Assembly: GCF_041435115.1 (NCBI RefSeq)
Contig: NZ_CP108046.1
Coordinates: forward strand, 6,448,001 to 6,512,000
Origin: Streptomyces sp. NBC_00289
Lineage (GTDB): Bacteria > Actinomycetota > Actinomycetes > Streptomycetales > Streptomycetaceae
DNA length: 64,000 nucleotides
Reading direction: 5' to 3'
Under the pieces are notes generated by a model. That model was given only the letters and a program-made list of their open reading frames with translations. It searched no databases and had not been told where the DNA came from. Made by a program: the position numbers and the translations under genes. Below, piece by piece: positions 15,991-24,536 of the stretch (its first letter is position 1; each line of letters opens with the position of its first letter).

Positions 15991-16020
15991 TTGTCCAGAC
16001 CGCTGGTCAGAGGCTAGCTT
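15991..16020 (+). promoter_or_regulatory. Promoter of the oxidoreductase operon
   Basis: TTGTCC (15991-15996), an 18-bp spacer and TAGCTT (16015-16020) make a plausible HrdB-type promoter. The predicted transcription start near 16027 is immediately before the LacI-type operator, a classic repression geometry. Confidence 0.55.
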
Positions 16021-16031
16021 CTCATTGGATA

Positions 16032-16043
16032 GAAAGCGCTTGC
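16032..16043. promoter_or_regulatory. LacI-type operator
   Basis: GAAAGCGCTTGC with the palindromic core AAGCGCTT, typical of LacI/GalR operators that have a central CG. It lies about 5-17 bp after the predicted start of transcription of the 16134 operon. Confidence 0.6.
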
Positions 16044-16083
16044 TGCAACGCTCATCAGTAGGGCGGACGCGGCGCACACATTC

Positions 16084-16114
16084 GCGTACGACTCGCGTAC
16101 GACGCTGCGTACGA
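16084..16114. repeat. Three GCGTACGA repeats in the oxidoreductase leader
   Basis: GCGTACGA occurs at 16084, 16095 and 16107 (spacing 11 and 12 bp), 20-50 bp before the Gfo/Idh start codon. It mirrors the repeats in the LacI leader on the other side of the same regulatory region. A second regulator or an RNA-level function is possible. Confidence 0.7.
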
Positions 16115-16133
16115 CACCTACGAAGGGAAAGAC

Positions 16134-17285
16134 GTGACACGCAAGACGGTGCGTATCGCCATGAACGGCGTGACCGGGCGCATGGGCTACCGCCAGCACC
16201 TCGTCCGCTCGATCCTGGCCATCCGCGAACAGGGCGGCCTCGACCTCGGCGACGGCACCGTGCTGTGGCCGGAGCCGATCCTCGTCGGCCGCCGTGAGCA
16301 CGTGCTCCGGACGCTCGCCGAGCAGCACGGCCTGGAGCACGTCTCGACGGACGTGGACGCCGTCCTCGCCGACGACAGCGTCGATATCTACTTCGACGCC
16401 CAGGTCACCTCCGCCCGCGAGGAGGCGATCCGCAAGGCGATCGCCGCCGGCAAGCACGTCTACACCGAGAAGCCGACGGCCACCGGCCTCGAGGGCGCCC
16501 TCGAACTCGCCCGGCTGGCCGCAGGCGCCGGCATCAAGCACGGCGTCGTCCAGGACAAGCTGTTCCTGCCGGGCCTGCTGAAGCTCAAGCGCCTCATCGA
16601 CGGCGGCTTCTTCGGCCGCATCCTGTCCATCCGCGGCGAGTTCGGCTACTGGGTCTTCGAGGGCGACTGGCAGTCGGCCCAGCGCCCGTCCTGGAACTAC
16701 CGCAGCGAGGACGGCGGCGGCATCGTCGTCGACATGTTCCCGCACTGGGAGTACGTCCTGCACGAGCTCTTCGGCCGGGTGAAGTCCGTCCAGGCCATCG
16801 CCACCACCCACATCCCGCAGCGCTGGGACGAGAACGGCAAGCCCTACGACGCCACCGCCGACGACGCCGCCTACGGCATCTTCGAACTCGACGGCGGAGC
16901 CATCGCCCAGATCAACTCCTCCTGGGCCGTCCGCGTCAACCGCGACGAACTCGTCGAGTTCCAGGTGGACGGCACGGAGGGCTCCGCGGTGGCCGGTCTG
17001 CGCAACTGCCGCGTCCAGCACCGCAGCGCCACCCCCAAGCCGGTCTGGAACCCCGACATCCCCGCCACCGAGGTCTTCCGCGACCAGTGGCAGGAGGTGC
17101 CGGACAACGCCGAGTTCGACAACGGCTTCAAGGCCCAGTGGGAGCTGTTCCTGCGGCACGTCTACGCCGACGCCCCCTACCACTGGGACCTCCTCGCCGG
17201 CGCCCGCGGCGTGCAGCTCGCCGAACTGGGCCTGCGGTCCTCCTCCGAGGGCGCCCGTCTCGACGTACCGGAGATCACGCTGTGA
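16134..17285 (+). CDS. Gfo/Idh/MocA-family oxidoreductase
   Basis: This 383-residue protein has a GTG start with GAAGGG 6 nt upstream. It has an N-terminal NAD(P) Rossmann domain (IAMNGVTGRMGYRQHL at 7-22), the family motif EKPTA near 118 that positions the substrate sugar, and a C-terminal alpha/beta sheet domain. It probably oxidises or reduces a sugar or cyclitol. It is the first gene of a three-gene operon whose members overlap by GTGA (17282-17285, then 18433-18436), implying translational coupling. The LacI repressor gene is divergent. Confidence 0.88.
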   Translation: MTRKTVRIAMNGVTGRMGYRQHLVRSILAIREQGGLDLGDGTVLWPEPILVGRREHVLRTLAEQHGLEHVSTDVDAVLADDSVDIYFDAQVTSAREEAIRKAIAAGKHVYTEKPTATGLEGALELARLAAGAGIKHGVVQDKLFLPGLLKLKRLIDGGFFGRILSIRGEFGYWVFEGDWQSAQRPSWNYRSEDGGGIVVDMFPHWEYVLHELFGRVKSVQAIATTHIPQRWDENGKPYDATADDAAYGIFELDGGAIAQINSSWAVRVNRDELVEFQVDGTEGSAVAGLRNCRVQHRSATPKPVWNPDIPATEVFRDQWQEVPDNAEFDNGFKAQWELFLRHVYADAPYHWDLLAGARGVQLAELGLRSSSEGARLDVPEITL

Positions 17286-18436
17286 CCATCCAACTCCCCG
17301 ATGCCACGGGGGGTCTGAGGGTGTACGAGCCCCGCACGAACCCCCTCGCCGTCACTCCCGGCACCCCCTTCACCTCGCGCACGGTCTACTCGGCGGCACA
17401 CGTCGTCGCCGACCCCTTCGCGGACGTGTCCCCGGACTCGCCCGCCGCCGTCGACTGGGACGCCACCCTCGCCTTCCGCCGCCATCTGTGGTCCCACGGG
17501 CTGGGGGTCGCCGAGGCGATGGACACCGCCCAGCGCGGCATGGGCCTGGACTGGGCGGGCGCGGCCGAGCTGATCCGGCGCAGCGCCGCCGAGGCCAGGT
17601 CGGTCGGCGGCCGTATCGCCTGCGGTGTCGGCACCGACCAGCTGACCGGCCCGGCGTCCCTGGCCGAGGTACGGGCGGCGTACGAAGAGCAGCTCGCGCT
17701 GGTGGAGGAGTCCGGCGCCCGGGCGATCCTGATGGCGTCCCGCGCGCTCACGGCCGCCGCCGAGGGCCCCGCGGACTACCTGGAGGTCTACGGCCACCTG
17801 CTCCGCCAGGCCACCGAGCCGGTGATCCTGCACTGGCTCGGCCCGATGTTCGACCCGGCCCTCGACGGCTACTGGGGGTCCGCGGACCTCGACGCCGCCA
17901 CGGACACCTTCCTGGAGGTGATCGCGGCCCACCCCGACAAGATCGACGGCATCAAGGTCTCCCTCCTGGACGCCCAGCGGGAGATCGACCTCCGCCGCCG
18001 CCTCCCCGACGGCGTCCGCTGTTACACGGGCGACGACTTCAACTACCCGGAGCTGATCGCGGGCGACGAGCAGGGCTTCAGCCACGCCCTGCTCGGCATC
18101 TTCGACCCGCTGGGACCGCTGGCGGCCCAGGCGGTACGGGTCCTCGACACGGGCGACGTACCGGGCTTCCGGGCCCTGCTCGATCCGACGGTCGAACTGT
18201 CGCGGCACCTGTTCCGGACGCCCACCCGCTTCTACAAGACCGGTGTCGTCTTCCTGGCCTGGCTCGCCGGCCACCAGTCGCACTTCACGATGGTCGGCGG
18301 CCTCCAGTCGGCCCGCTCCCTCCCGCACTTCGCCCGCGCCTACGAACTCGCCGACGGTCTGGGCCTGTTCCCCGACCCGAAGCTGGCCGAGGAGCGGATG
18401 AGGACCCTGCTCGCACTCCACGGGGTGACCCGGTGA
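17282..18436 (+). CDS. DUF993 dihydrodipicolinate synthase-like protein
   Basis: This 384-residue protein has a GTG start inside the preceding stop (GTGA). It resembles the DUF993 group of the dihydrodipicolinate synthase / NAL superfamily: a TIM barrel with a probable Schiff-base Lys in KIDGIKVSLLDAQRE and motifs GVGTDQLTGP and YTGDDFNYPELI. Members of the superfamily cleave or form C-C bonds with pyruvate-type substrates or dehydrate sugar acids. With the oxidoreductase before it and the isomerase after it, an aldolase or dehydratase step in a sugar pathway is likely; this is inference. Confidence 0.85.
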   Translation: MTIQLPDATGGLRVYEPRTNPLAVTPGTPFTSRTVYSAAHVVADPFADVSPDSPAAVDWDATLAFRRHLWSHGLGVAEAMDTAQRGMGLDWAGAAELIRRSAAEARSVGGRIACGVGTDQLTGPASLAEVRAAYEEQLALVEESGARAILMASRALTAAAEGPADYLEVYGHLLRQATEPVILHWLGPMFDPALDGYWGSADLDAATDTFLEVIAAHPDKIDGIKVSLLDAQREIDLRRRLPDGVRCYTGDDFNYPELIAGDEQGFSHALLGIFDPLGPLAAQAVRVLDTGDVPGFRALLDPTVELSRHLFRTPTRFYKTGVVFLAWLAGHQSHFTMVGGLQSARSLPHFARAYELADGLGLFPDPKLAEERMRTLLALHGVTR

Positions 18437-19287
18437 CAGGCTCGCTTTCCCGCTTCTCCGTCAACCAGATGACCGTCAGGCAACTGTCGCTGCCGGAGCT
18501 GGCCGACGCCTGCCTCGCCCTGGGCGTCCCCGGCGTCGGCCTCTGGCGCGAACCGGTCCAGTCGTACGGCGTGGAGGCCACGGCGAAACTGGTCCGGGAC
18601 GCGGGCCTGGCCGTCACCACCCTGTGCCGCGGCGGCTTCCTCACCGCGATCGAGCCACGGGAGCGGGCGGAGGCCCTGGCCGACAACCGCCGCGCGGTCG
18701 ACGAGGCGGCCACCCTCGGCACCGACACCCTGGTGCTGGTCTCCGGCGGCCTGCCCGCCGGTTCCAGGGACCTGCACGGGGCGCGCGAGCGGATCGCGGA
18801 CGCGCTCGGCGAACTGGGCCCGTACGCGGAAGCCCACGGCGTACGGCTGGCCATCGAGCCGCTGCACCCCATGTACGCCGCGGACCGCTGCGTGGTGTCG
18901 ACCCTGGCCCAGGCCCTCGACCTCGCCGAACGCTTCCCCGCCCACCAGGTCGGCGTCACCGTGGACACGTACCACATCTGGTGGGACGACACGGCGCCGC
19001 GGCAGATCGCCCGGGCGGGCGCGGGCGGCCGTATCCACACCTTCCAGCTCGCCGACTGGACCACCCCGCTGCCCGAGGGGGTCCTCAACGGCCGCGGCCA
19101 GATCGGCGACGGCTCGATCGACATGCGGGAGTGGAAGTCCTACGTCGAGGCGGCCGGGTACACCGGGCCCATCGAGGTCGAGTTGTTCAACGACGGGCTG
19201 TGGGCCAGGGACGGGCGCGAGGTGCTGGCGGAGACGGCCGGGCGGTTCGTGGAGCACGTGATCCGGCCGCCGGAGCACGTGATCTGA
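18433..19287 (+). CDS. Sugar phosphate isomerase/epimerase
   Basis: This 284-residue TIM barrel protein has a GTG start overlapping the previous stop. Metal-site residues are recognisable: Glu in RLAIEPLHPMYAADR, Asp/His in VGVTVDTYHIWWDD, and Glu in YTGPIEVELFNDGLW. NGRGQIGDGSIDM near residue 220 is usual in this family. It is the third gene of the LacI-controlled operon. It probably isomerises the keto-sugar made by the Gfo/Idh enzyme. A strong terminator follows at 19412-19443. Confidence 0.87.
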   Translation: MTGSLSRFSVNQMTVRQLSLPELADACLALGVPGVGLWREPVQSYGVEATAKLVRDAGLAVTTLCRGGFLTAIEPRERAEALADNRRAVDEAATLGTDTLVLVSGGLPAGSRDLHGARERIADALGELGPYAEAHGVRLAIEPLHPMYAADRCVVSTLAQALDLAERFPAHQVGVTVDTYHIWWDDTAPRQIARAGAGGRIHTFQLADWTTPLPEGVLNGRGQIGDGSIDMREWKSYVEAAGYTGPIEVELFNDGLWARDGREVLAETAGRFVEHVIRPPEHVI

Positions 19288-19411
19288 CCGCCGGAAAAAA
19301 TCTTCGGAACCCGTGCAACCCTTCCCGCACTCCGCGGGTCGTACTTGGCATCAGGACTTCTGGGGAGGGATCTGGGGGGATCGCGGAGTTCTGATGCGGA
19401 GGGGAAAACCC

Positions 19412-19443
19412 GAGGGGGCCCGGTCGACGGACCGGGCCCTCTC
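19412..19443. terminator. Bidirectional terminator between the epimerase and rbsD
   Basis: 14-bp stem (one G-U pair) centred on GGGCCCGGTC / GACCGGGCCC with a 4-nt loop, in the 185-bp gap between convergent genes. The right arm is followed by AATTT on the plus strand. Confidence 0.8.
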
Positions 19444-19472
19444 GAATTTGTGTCCGGCACCGCCGCGGTGCC

Positions 19473-19862
19473 CTAGAAGAACACCCCGCACCTCAGCAGC
19501 ACGTTCGCGTACGGGCGTGCCTCGCCGGTCCGCACCACCAGACGGGCTCCCGTCGTCAGTTCCTTGAGCTCCTCGTGGGAGACCAGGGCCAGGCCGGGGA
19601 AGTGCCCGTCCAGCAGCGTCGCGGCCCCCGGATTGGCCTCCCGTACCTCCGTGGCCGCCGTCGCGCCCTCCACCACCAGCTCGGCCAGCAGGCCGTCCAG
19701 CACCTCCGCGAAGGACGGCACCCCGGCCCGGAACGCCAGGTCCACGACCCGCGGGCCGTCCGGTATCGGCATCCCCGCGTCGCAGACCAGGACCCCGTCC
19801 CCGTGACCCAGTTCGGCGAGGGCGCCGGAGAGACGGCGGTTCAGAATGCCGGCCTTCTTCAC
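19473..19862 (-). CDS. rbsD: D-ribose pyranase
   Basis: This 129-residue protein interconverts ribopyranose and ribofuranose before phosphorylation. Family features are seen: MKKAGILNRRLSGALAELGHGD with the catalytic His at about residue 20, CDAGMPIP, and the C-terminal RTGEARPYANVLLRCGVFF. The GTG start overlaps the rbsK stop as GTGA. It is the last gene of the ribose operon. The stop is TAG in a CTAG context (19472-19475). Confidence 0.93.
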   Translation of the reverse strand: MKKAGILNRRLSGALAELGHGDGVLVCDAGMPIPDGPRVVDLAFRAGVPSFAEVLDGLLAELVVEGATAATEVREANPGAATLLDGHFPGLALVSHEELKELTTGARLVVRTGEARPYANVLLRCGVFF

Positions 19863-20992
19863 CGCGCCTCGCCTGGCCCGCCCGTGCCGGACGCGTCGTC
19901 CGGCCCGACGCCGCCGCCGGTCCCGGGTCCGCCACCCGGGGCCGTGCCGTTCAAGGCGTCGTCCGGACCGGCCCCGCTGCCGGTGGTCCCGGGTCCGCCG
20001 TCCGGGGCCCCGTCGTTCCACGCGTCGTCCGGCCCGGCGCCGCTGCTGCCGGTGGTCCGGGGTTCGCCGCCCGGCGCCCCGTCGTTCAACGCCTCGACCT
20101 CCGCCGCCGTCGGGAAGGACACCTGCGCGCCCTCCTTCGTGACGGCGGCCGCCCCGACCCGGGACGCGTAGGCCGCCGCCTCCGCGAGCGAGGCGCCCGC
20201 ACCCAGCCGCCAGGCCAGTGCCGCGGTGAACGCGTCGCCCGCACCCGTCGTGTCCACGGCGTCCACCCGCACGGCCGGCACCCGGGTCATGCCCTCCGCG
20301 GAGGCGACCAGCGCGCCCGCCGAGCCCAGCGTCACGACCACCGAGCGGGGGCCCCTCGCGAGCAGGACGCGCGCCCAGTCCTCCGGCTCCTCGCCGGCGT
20401 CGGCGCCGGCGACGCCGAGGATCACCTTCGCCTCGTGCTCGTTGACGATCAGCGGGTCGCAGGCCGCCAGCAGCTCGTCCGGCAGTGGCCGCGGCGGTGA
20501 CGGGTTGAGCACGAAGCGACCGCCCGGGGCCACACTCCGCACCGCCTCCACGACTGTCTCCAGCGGGATCTCCAGCTGCGCCGACACCACGCGCGAGCTC
20601 CGGAAGAGCCGCGCGGCGGCCCGGACGTCCTCGGGGGTCAGCCGGCCGTTCGCGCCCGGTGAGACGACGATGCTGTTGTCACCGGACGGGTCCACCGTGA
20701 TCAGCGCGACCCCGGTCGGCGCCCCGCCTGTCAGGACGCCCGCCGTGTCCACGCCGGCGGCCCGCTGCGAGTCCAGCAGCAGCTCGCCGTGCGGGTCGGC
20801 GCCGACCCGGGCCAGCAGGGCCGTACGCGCTCCGAGCCGGGCGGCCGCGACCGCCTGGTTGGCGCCCTTGCCGCCCGGATGGACGGCCAGGTCCGAGCCG
20901 AGCACCGTCTCCCCGGTCTCCGGCCGCCGCTCGACCGCGATCACCAGGTCGGCGTTGGCCGACCCGACGACCAGGAGGTCGTAGTCGTACAT
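19859..20992 (-). CDS. rbsK: Ribokinase with a repetitive C-terminal tail
   Basis: This 377-residue PfkB-family kinase phosphorylates ribose at O5. Signatures: GSANADLVIAVERRPETGETV near the start, GGKGANQAVAAARLG, and the C-terminal DTTGAGDAFTAALAW with the catalytic Asp. Ribokinases are usually near 300 residues. Here residues from about 300 form a low-complexity tail made of imperfect 21-23-residue repeats (GPDDAxNxxAPxGGPGT). The first 300 residues look intact, so activity is expected. rbsD follows with a GTGA overlap. Confidence 0.92.
   Translation of the reverse strand: MYDYDLLVVGSANADLVIAVERRPETGETVLGSDLAVHPGGKGANQAVAAARLGARTALLARVGADPHGELLLDSQRAAGVDTAGVLTGGAPTGVALITVDPSGDNSIVVSPGANGRLTPEDVRAAARLFRSSRVVSAQLEIPLETVVEAVRSVAPGGRFVLNPSPPRPLPDELLAACDPLIVNEHEAKVILGVAGADAGEEPEDWARVLLARGPRSVVVTLGSAGALVASAEGMTRVPAVRVDAVDTTGAGDAFTAALAWRLGAGASLAEAAAYASRVGAAAVTKEGAQVSFPTAAEVEALNDGAPGGEPRTTGSSGAGPDDAWNDGAPDGGPGTTGSGAGPDDALNGTAPGGGPGTGGGVGPDDASGTGGPGEAR
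19893..20090. repeat. In-frame tandem repeats encoding the rbsK tail
   Basis: Three units of 63, 66 and 69 bp (19893-19955, 19956-20021 and 20022-20090), each beginning GCGTCGTCCGG on the plus strand. Each unit is one codon longer than the one before. All lengths are multiples of three, so the rbsK frame is kept. Confidence 0.85.
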
Positions 20993-21019
20993 GAAGTGTC
21001 TCCCCTGGATGTGACGGGA

Positions 21020-21046
21020 GGCGGGCGGTCGCCAGGACCGCCCGCC
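21020..21046. terminator. Intercistronic hairpin between rbsCB and rbsK
   Basis: 11-bp perfect stem GGCGGGCGGTC / GACCGCCCGCC with a 5-nt loop in the 66-bp gap after the transporter gene. It may attenuate or process the operon message so that transporter genes are expressed more than rbsK-rbsD. Confidence 0.55.
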
Positions 21047-21058
21047 CGCTCGCCGATG

Positions 21059-23008
21059 TCAGCCGCCGAAGCCGGCCACGTTCTCCTTCGTGACCACCTT
21101 CACCGGCACCTTCACCGTCTTCTCGACCTTCCTGCCTTCGGCCGCCCGGACCGCGTTGTCCACCGCGATCCGCCCGAGCTGGGTCGGCTGCTGCGCGACC
21201 GACGCGTACAGCGTGCCGTCCGCGACCGCCTTCAGCCCGTCCGGCGTGCCGTCGAAACCGACGACCTGGACCGACGTGCCGGCCTTGGCGCCGAGCGCCT
21301 TGACCGCGCCGAGCGCCATCTCGTCGTTCTCGGCGAAGACACCGTCGACGTCGGGGTGGGCCTGGAGCAGGTTCGTCATCACGTCGAGGCCCTTGGTGCG
21401 GTCGAAGTCCGCGGGCTGCTTGGCGACGACCCTGATGCCCGGGTACTCCTTCAGCCCGGCCGCGAAGCCGGCGCCGCGCTCCCGGCTGGCGGAGGTGCCG
21501 GCCTGGCCCTGAAGGATCACGACGGTGCCCTTGCCGCCCAGCTTCCGGGCCAGCGCCCGGGCGCCCAGCCTGCCGCCCTCGACGTTGTCGGAGGCGACCA
21601 GCGCGGCCGTCTCGGCGTTGTTCACCCCGCGGTCGACGCCGACGACGGGGATGTCCGCCTTGTTCGCCGAGCGCACCGACGGGCCCGCCGCGTCCGAGTC
21701 CACCGGGTTGACGATGATGGAACCGATGCCCTCGCTGGTGAAGTTCTGCAGCTGGTTGGCCTGCTGCGAGGCGTCGTTCTGCGCGTCCGTGACCGTCAGG
21801 TCGACGCCCAGCCTCTTCGCCTCGGCCTGCGCGCCGGAACGGATCTGCACGAAGAAGGGATTGTTGAGGGTCGACAGCGACAGTCCGATCTTCTGGTCCT
21901 TCGCCGGCGAGCCGTTGTGCAGGAACGACATCCCGCCGACGACGGCCGCCGCGACCACCGCGGCGAGTCCGTACGTCATCGCCTGCCTGCCCCTGTTCCC
22001 GGCGGAGGCCCCGGCGGCCACCGGGGTCGCCCCCGCCTTGCGCCGCAGCGTGTCGAGGAGCACCGCCAGGGCGATGACGACACCGATGACGACCTGCTGC
22101 CAGAAGGCGGACACGGAAAGGAGGTTGAGGCCGTTGCGCAGCACCGCGAGGATCAGCGCGCCGATCAGCGTCCCCGAGGCCTTGCCCGTGCCGCCGGCCA
22201 GCGAGGCGCCGCCGATGACGACCGCGGCGATCGCGTCCAGCTCGTAACCCTGCGCGGCCTGCGGCTGCGCGGAGGACAGCCGGGAGGCGAGCACGATGCC
22301 CGCGGCCGCGGCGAACAGGCCGGAGAAGGCGTAGATGGCGAGCTTCTGCTTCTTGACCCGCAGCCCGGAGAGGCGGGCCGCCTCCTCGTTGCCGCCGATC
22401 GCGTACATGGAGCGGCCGATGTAGGTGCGCCCCAGCACGAACGCCGTGAGGAGCCCCATGACCACCATCACGAGCACCGGCACCGGCAGCCATCCGCCGA
22501 GCGTGTCGCCGAGGTGGGAGACGGAGTCGGGGAAGGCGATCGGGGAGCCCTGCGAGATCACCAGCGACAGGCCGCGGGCCACCGAGAGCATGGCCAGCGT
22601 CGCGATGAACGGCGGCAGTTTCCCGTACGAGATCAGGAAGCCGTTGACCAGGCCGCACGCGATGCCGGTGGCGATCGCGAGGACGACCGCCAGGGCGACC
22701 GGGACGCCCTGCGAGGTGGCGCTCCAGGCGAGGACGGTGGCCGACAGGGCCGCCACCGAGCCGACCGACAGGTCGATGCCCGCCGAGACGATCACGAAGG
22801 TGACACCGAAGGCGAGGATCGCGGTCACGGCCGCCTGGACGCCGACGTTGAGGAGGTTGTCCGTCGTCATGAAGTCGCCGGACAGCGCCGACATCGCGAT
22901 CACGAGGACGATCAGCGCGGTCAGCGCGCCGTTGTCGAGCAGGAGGCGGCGCAGGCCGCCCGTGGCGCCTCGCGCGCCCGTCGTGCTCTTGAGCGTGTCA
23001 GTGGCCAC
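21059..23008 (-). CDS. Ribose ABC transporter permease fused to its substrate-binding protein
   Basis: This 649-residue protein is a single chain. Residues 1-325 are an RbsC-type permease (GIDLSVGSVAALSATVLAW, AIGGNEEAARLSGL, GGASLAGGTGKASGTLIGA). One more membrane helix lies near 340-360 (AMTYGLAAVVAAAVVGGMSFL). Residues 375-649 are an RbsB-type binding domain (KIGLSLSTLNNPFFVQIRSGAQ, VGFDGTPDGLKAVADGTL). In most bacteria these are separate proteins. The extra helix would place the binding domain outside the cell, tethered to the channel. The start overlaps the rbsA stop by 11 bp. The domain order explains the absence of a lipoprotein signal. Confidence 0.92.
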   Translation of the reverse strand: MATDTLKSTTGARGATGGLRRLLLDNGALTALIVLVIAMSALSGDFMTTDNLLNVGVQAAVTAILAFGVTFVIVSAGIDLSVGSVAALSATVLAWSATSQGVPVALAVVLAIATGIACGLVNGFLISYGKLPPFIATLAMLSVARGLSLVISQGSPIAFPDSVSHLGDTLGGWLPVPVLVMVVMGLLTAFVLGRTYIGRSMYAIGGNEEAARLSGLRVKKQKLAIYAFSGLFAAAAGIVLASRLSSAQPQAAQGYELDAIAAVVIGGASLAGGTGKASGTLIGALILAVLRNGLNLLSVSAFWQQVVIGVVIALAVLLDTLRRKAGATPVAAGASAGNRGRQAMTYGLAAVVAAAVVGGMSFLHNGSPAKDQKIGLSLSTLNNPFFVQIRSGAQAEAKRLGVDLTVTDAQNDASQQANQLQNFTSEGIGSIIVNPVDSDAAGPSVRSANKADIPVVGVDRGVNNAETAALVASDNVEGGRLGARALARKLGGKGTVVILQGQAGTSASRERGAGFAAGLKEYPGIRVVAKQPADFDRTKGLDVMTNLLQAHPDVDGVFAENDEMALGAVKALGAKAGTSVQVVGFDGTPDGLKAVADGTLYASVAQQPTQLGRIAVDNAVRAAEGRKVEKTVKVPVKVVTKENVAGFGG

Positions 23009-24536
23009 GGGAGGCCTCCGTTTCGGTCTCGGTCTGCTTCGGGGAAGTGGGGGAGCCGACGGCGAGCGCCATGACCGCGTCCTGGGTCGCCTCGGCGGCA
23101 GTGAGTTCGCCGGCGATCCGCCCCTGGGCCATCACCAGCACCCGGTCACTCATCCCGAGCACCTCGGGCAGGTCACTGGAGATCATCAGGACGGCCGCGC
23201 CGGCGGCCGTCAGCTCGTTGACGAGCTGGTAGATCTCGACCTTGGCGCCGACGTCGATACCGCGCGTCGGCTCGTCGAGGATCAGCACCCTCGTGTCGGC
23301 GAGCAGCCACTTGCCGATGACGACCTTCTGCTGGTTGCCGCCGGACAGCGTCCGCACCTGCTGGCCCAGGCCCGCCATCCGCACGCCGAGCTGCCCGGCG
23401 ATCCGGGCGGCCGCCTCGTGCTGGCCCCGGAGGTCGACGAGTCCGCCGCGGGTGGCGGACCTCAGCGTCACGAGCCCGAGGTTCTCCTCGACGGACGCGT
23501 CGAGAAGCAGGCCCTGGCCCTTGCGGTCCTCGGGCACGAGCCCGATGCCGGCCGACATGGCGGCGGTCACGTCATGCCCGCGCAGTCGTGCGCCACCGAC
23601 CTTCACGGTGCCCGCGTCGTACGGGTCGGCGCCGAACACGGCCCGCCCGACCTCCGTACGGCCGGCCCCGACCAGCCCCGCGACGCCGACGACCTCACCG
23701 GCCCGCACCTCGAAGCTCACGTCGTGGAAGACACCATCGCGGGTGAGCCCTTCGACGGTGAGCAGCGCGGTGCCGGTGTCGGCCCGTTCCCGCGGGTACT
23801 GCTGCTCGATCGACCGCCCCACCATCAGGCGTACGAGTTCGTCCTCGGGCGTGGACGCGGGGACCTGGCCGACGCTTCGGCCGTCGCGGATGACGGTGAC
23901 CCGGTCGCCCAGGGCGGCGATCTCCTCCAGGTGATGGGTGATGAAGACGACGCCCACGCCGTCCTCGCGCAGCCTGCGCACGATGGAGAAGAGCCTCTCC
24001 ACCTCGTCGGAGGTGAGCACGGCGGTCGGCTCGTCCATGATCAGGACGCGCGCGTCGAGGCTGAGGGCCTTGGCGATCTCGACCATCTGGAGGCGGGCGA
24101 TACCGAGTTCACGCACCCGCGCGCGGGGGGACACGTGCACGCCGACCCGCTCAAGGAGTGCGGCGGCCTCCCTCTCCATCCGCTTCCGGTCGATCACCCC
24201 GAAGCGGCGCGGCTGCCGGCCAAGGAAGATGTTCTCGGCGACCGTCAGGTCGGGGACCAGGTTGAACTCCTGGTAGATGGTGGCGATCCCGAGACGTTCG
24301 GAATCCTGCGCTCCGTGGATGCGGACCTCCTCGCCGCCGACCAGGATCCGGCCGGCGTCGGGGGTGTAGGCACCCGACAGCATCTTGATGAGGGTGCTCT
24401 TGCCCGCGCCGTTCTCGCCGAGCAGCACGTGCACCTCGCCGCGGTTCAGCTCGAAGTCGACGCCGTCGAGCGCGATCACGCCGGGGAAGGTCTTCCGTAT
24501 GCCCTCGATGCGCAGCAACTCATCCCGGTTGCTCAC
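22998..24536 (-). CDS. rbsA: Ribose ABC transporter ATP-binding protein
   Basis: This 512-residue duplicated ATPase energises ribose import. NBD1: Walker A GENGAGKST near 45, signature-type region ELGIARLQMVEIAKALS and VLIMDEPTAVL. NBD2: GLVGAGRTE (degenerate Walker A, usual for the second domain of sugar importers of this class), signature LSGGNQQKVVIGKWL and LILDEPTRGIDVG. GTG start at 24536 with AGGAG upstream; it overlaps the rbsR stop as GTGA. Length is normal for RbsA. Confidence 0.93.
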   Translation of the reverse strand: MSNRDELLRIEGIRKTFPGVIALDGVDFELNRGEVHVLLGENGAGKSTLIKMLSGAYTPDAGRILVGGEEVRIHGAQDSERLGIATIYQEFNLVPDLTVAENIFLGRQPRRFGVIDRKRMEREAAALLERVGVHVSPRARVRELGIARLQMVEIAKALSLDARVLIMDEPTAVLTSDEVERLFSIVRRLREDGVGVVFITHHLEEIAALGDRVTVIRDGRSVGQVPASTPEDELVRLMVGRSIEQQYPRERADTGTALLTVEGLTRDGVFHDVSFEVRAGEVVGVAGLVGAGRTEVGRAVFGADPYDAGTVKVGGARLRGHDVTAAMSAGIGLVPEDRKGQGLLLDASVEENLGLVTLRSATRGGLVDLRGQHEAAARIAGQLGVRMAGLGQQVRTLSGGNQQKVVIGKWLLADTRVLILDEPTRGIDVGAKVEIYQLVNELTAAGAAVLMISSDLPEVLGMSDRVLVMAQGRIAGELTAAEATQDAVMALAVGSPTSPKQTETETEASRGH

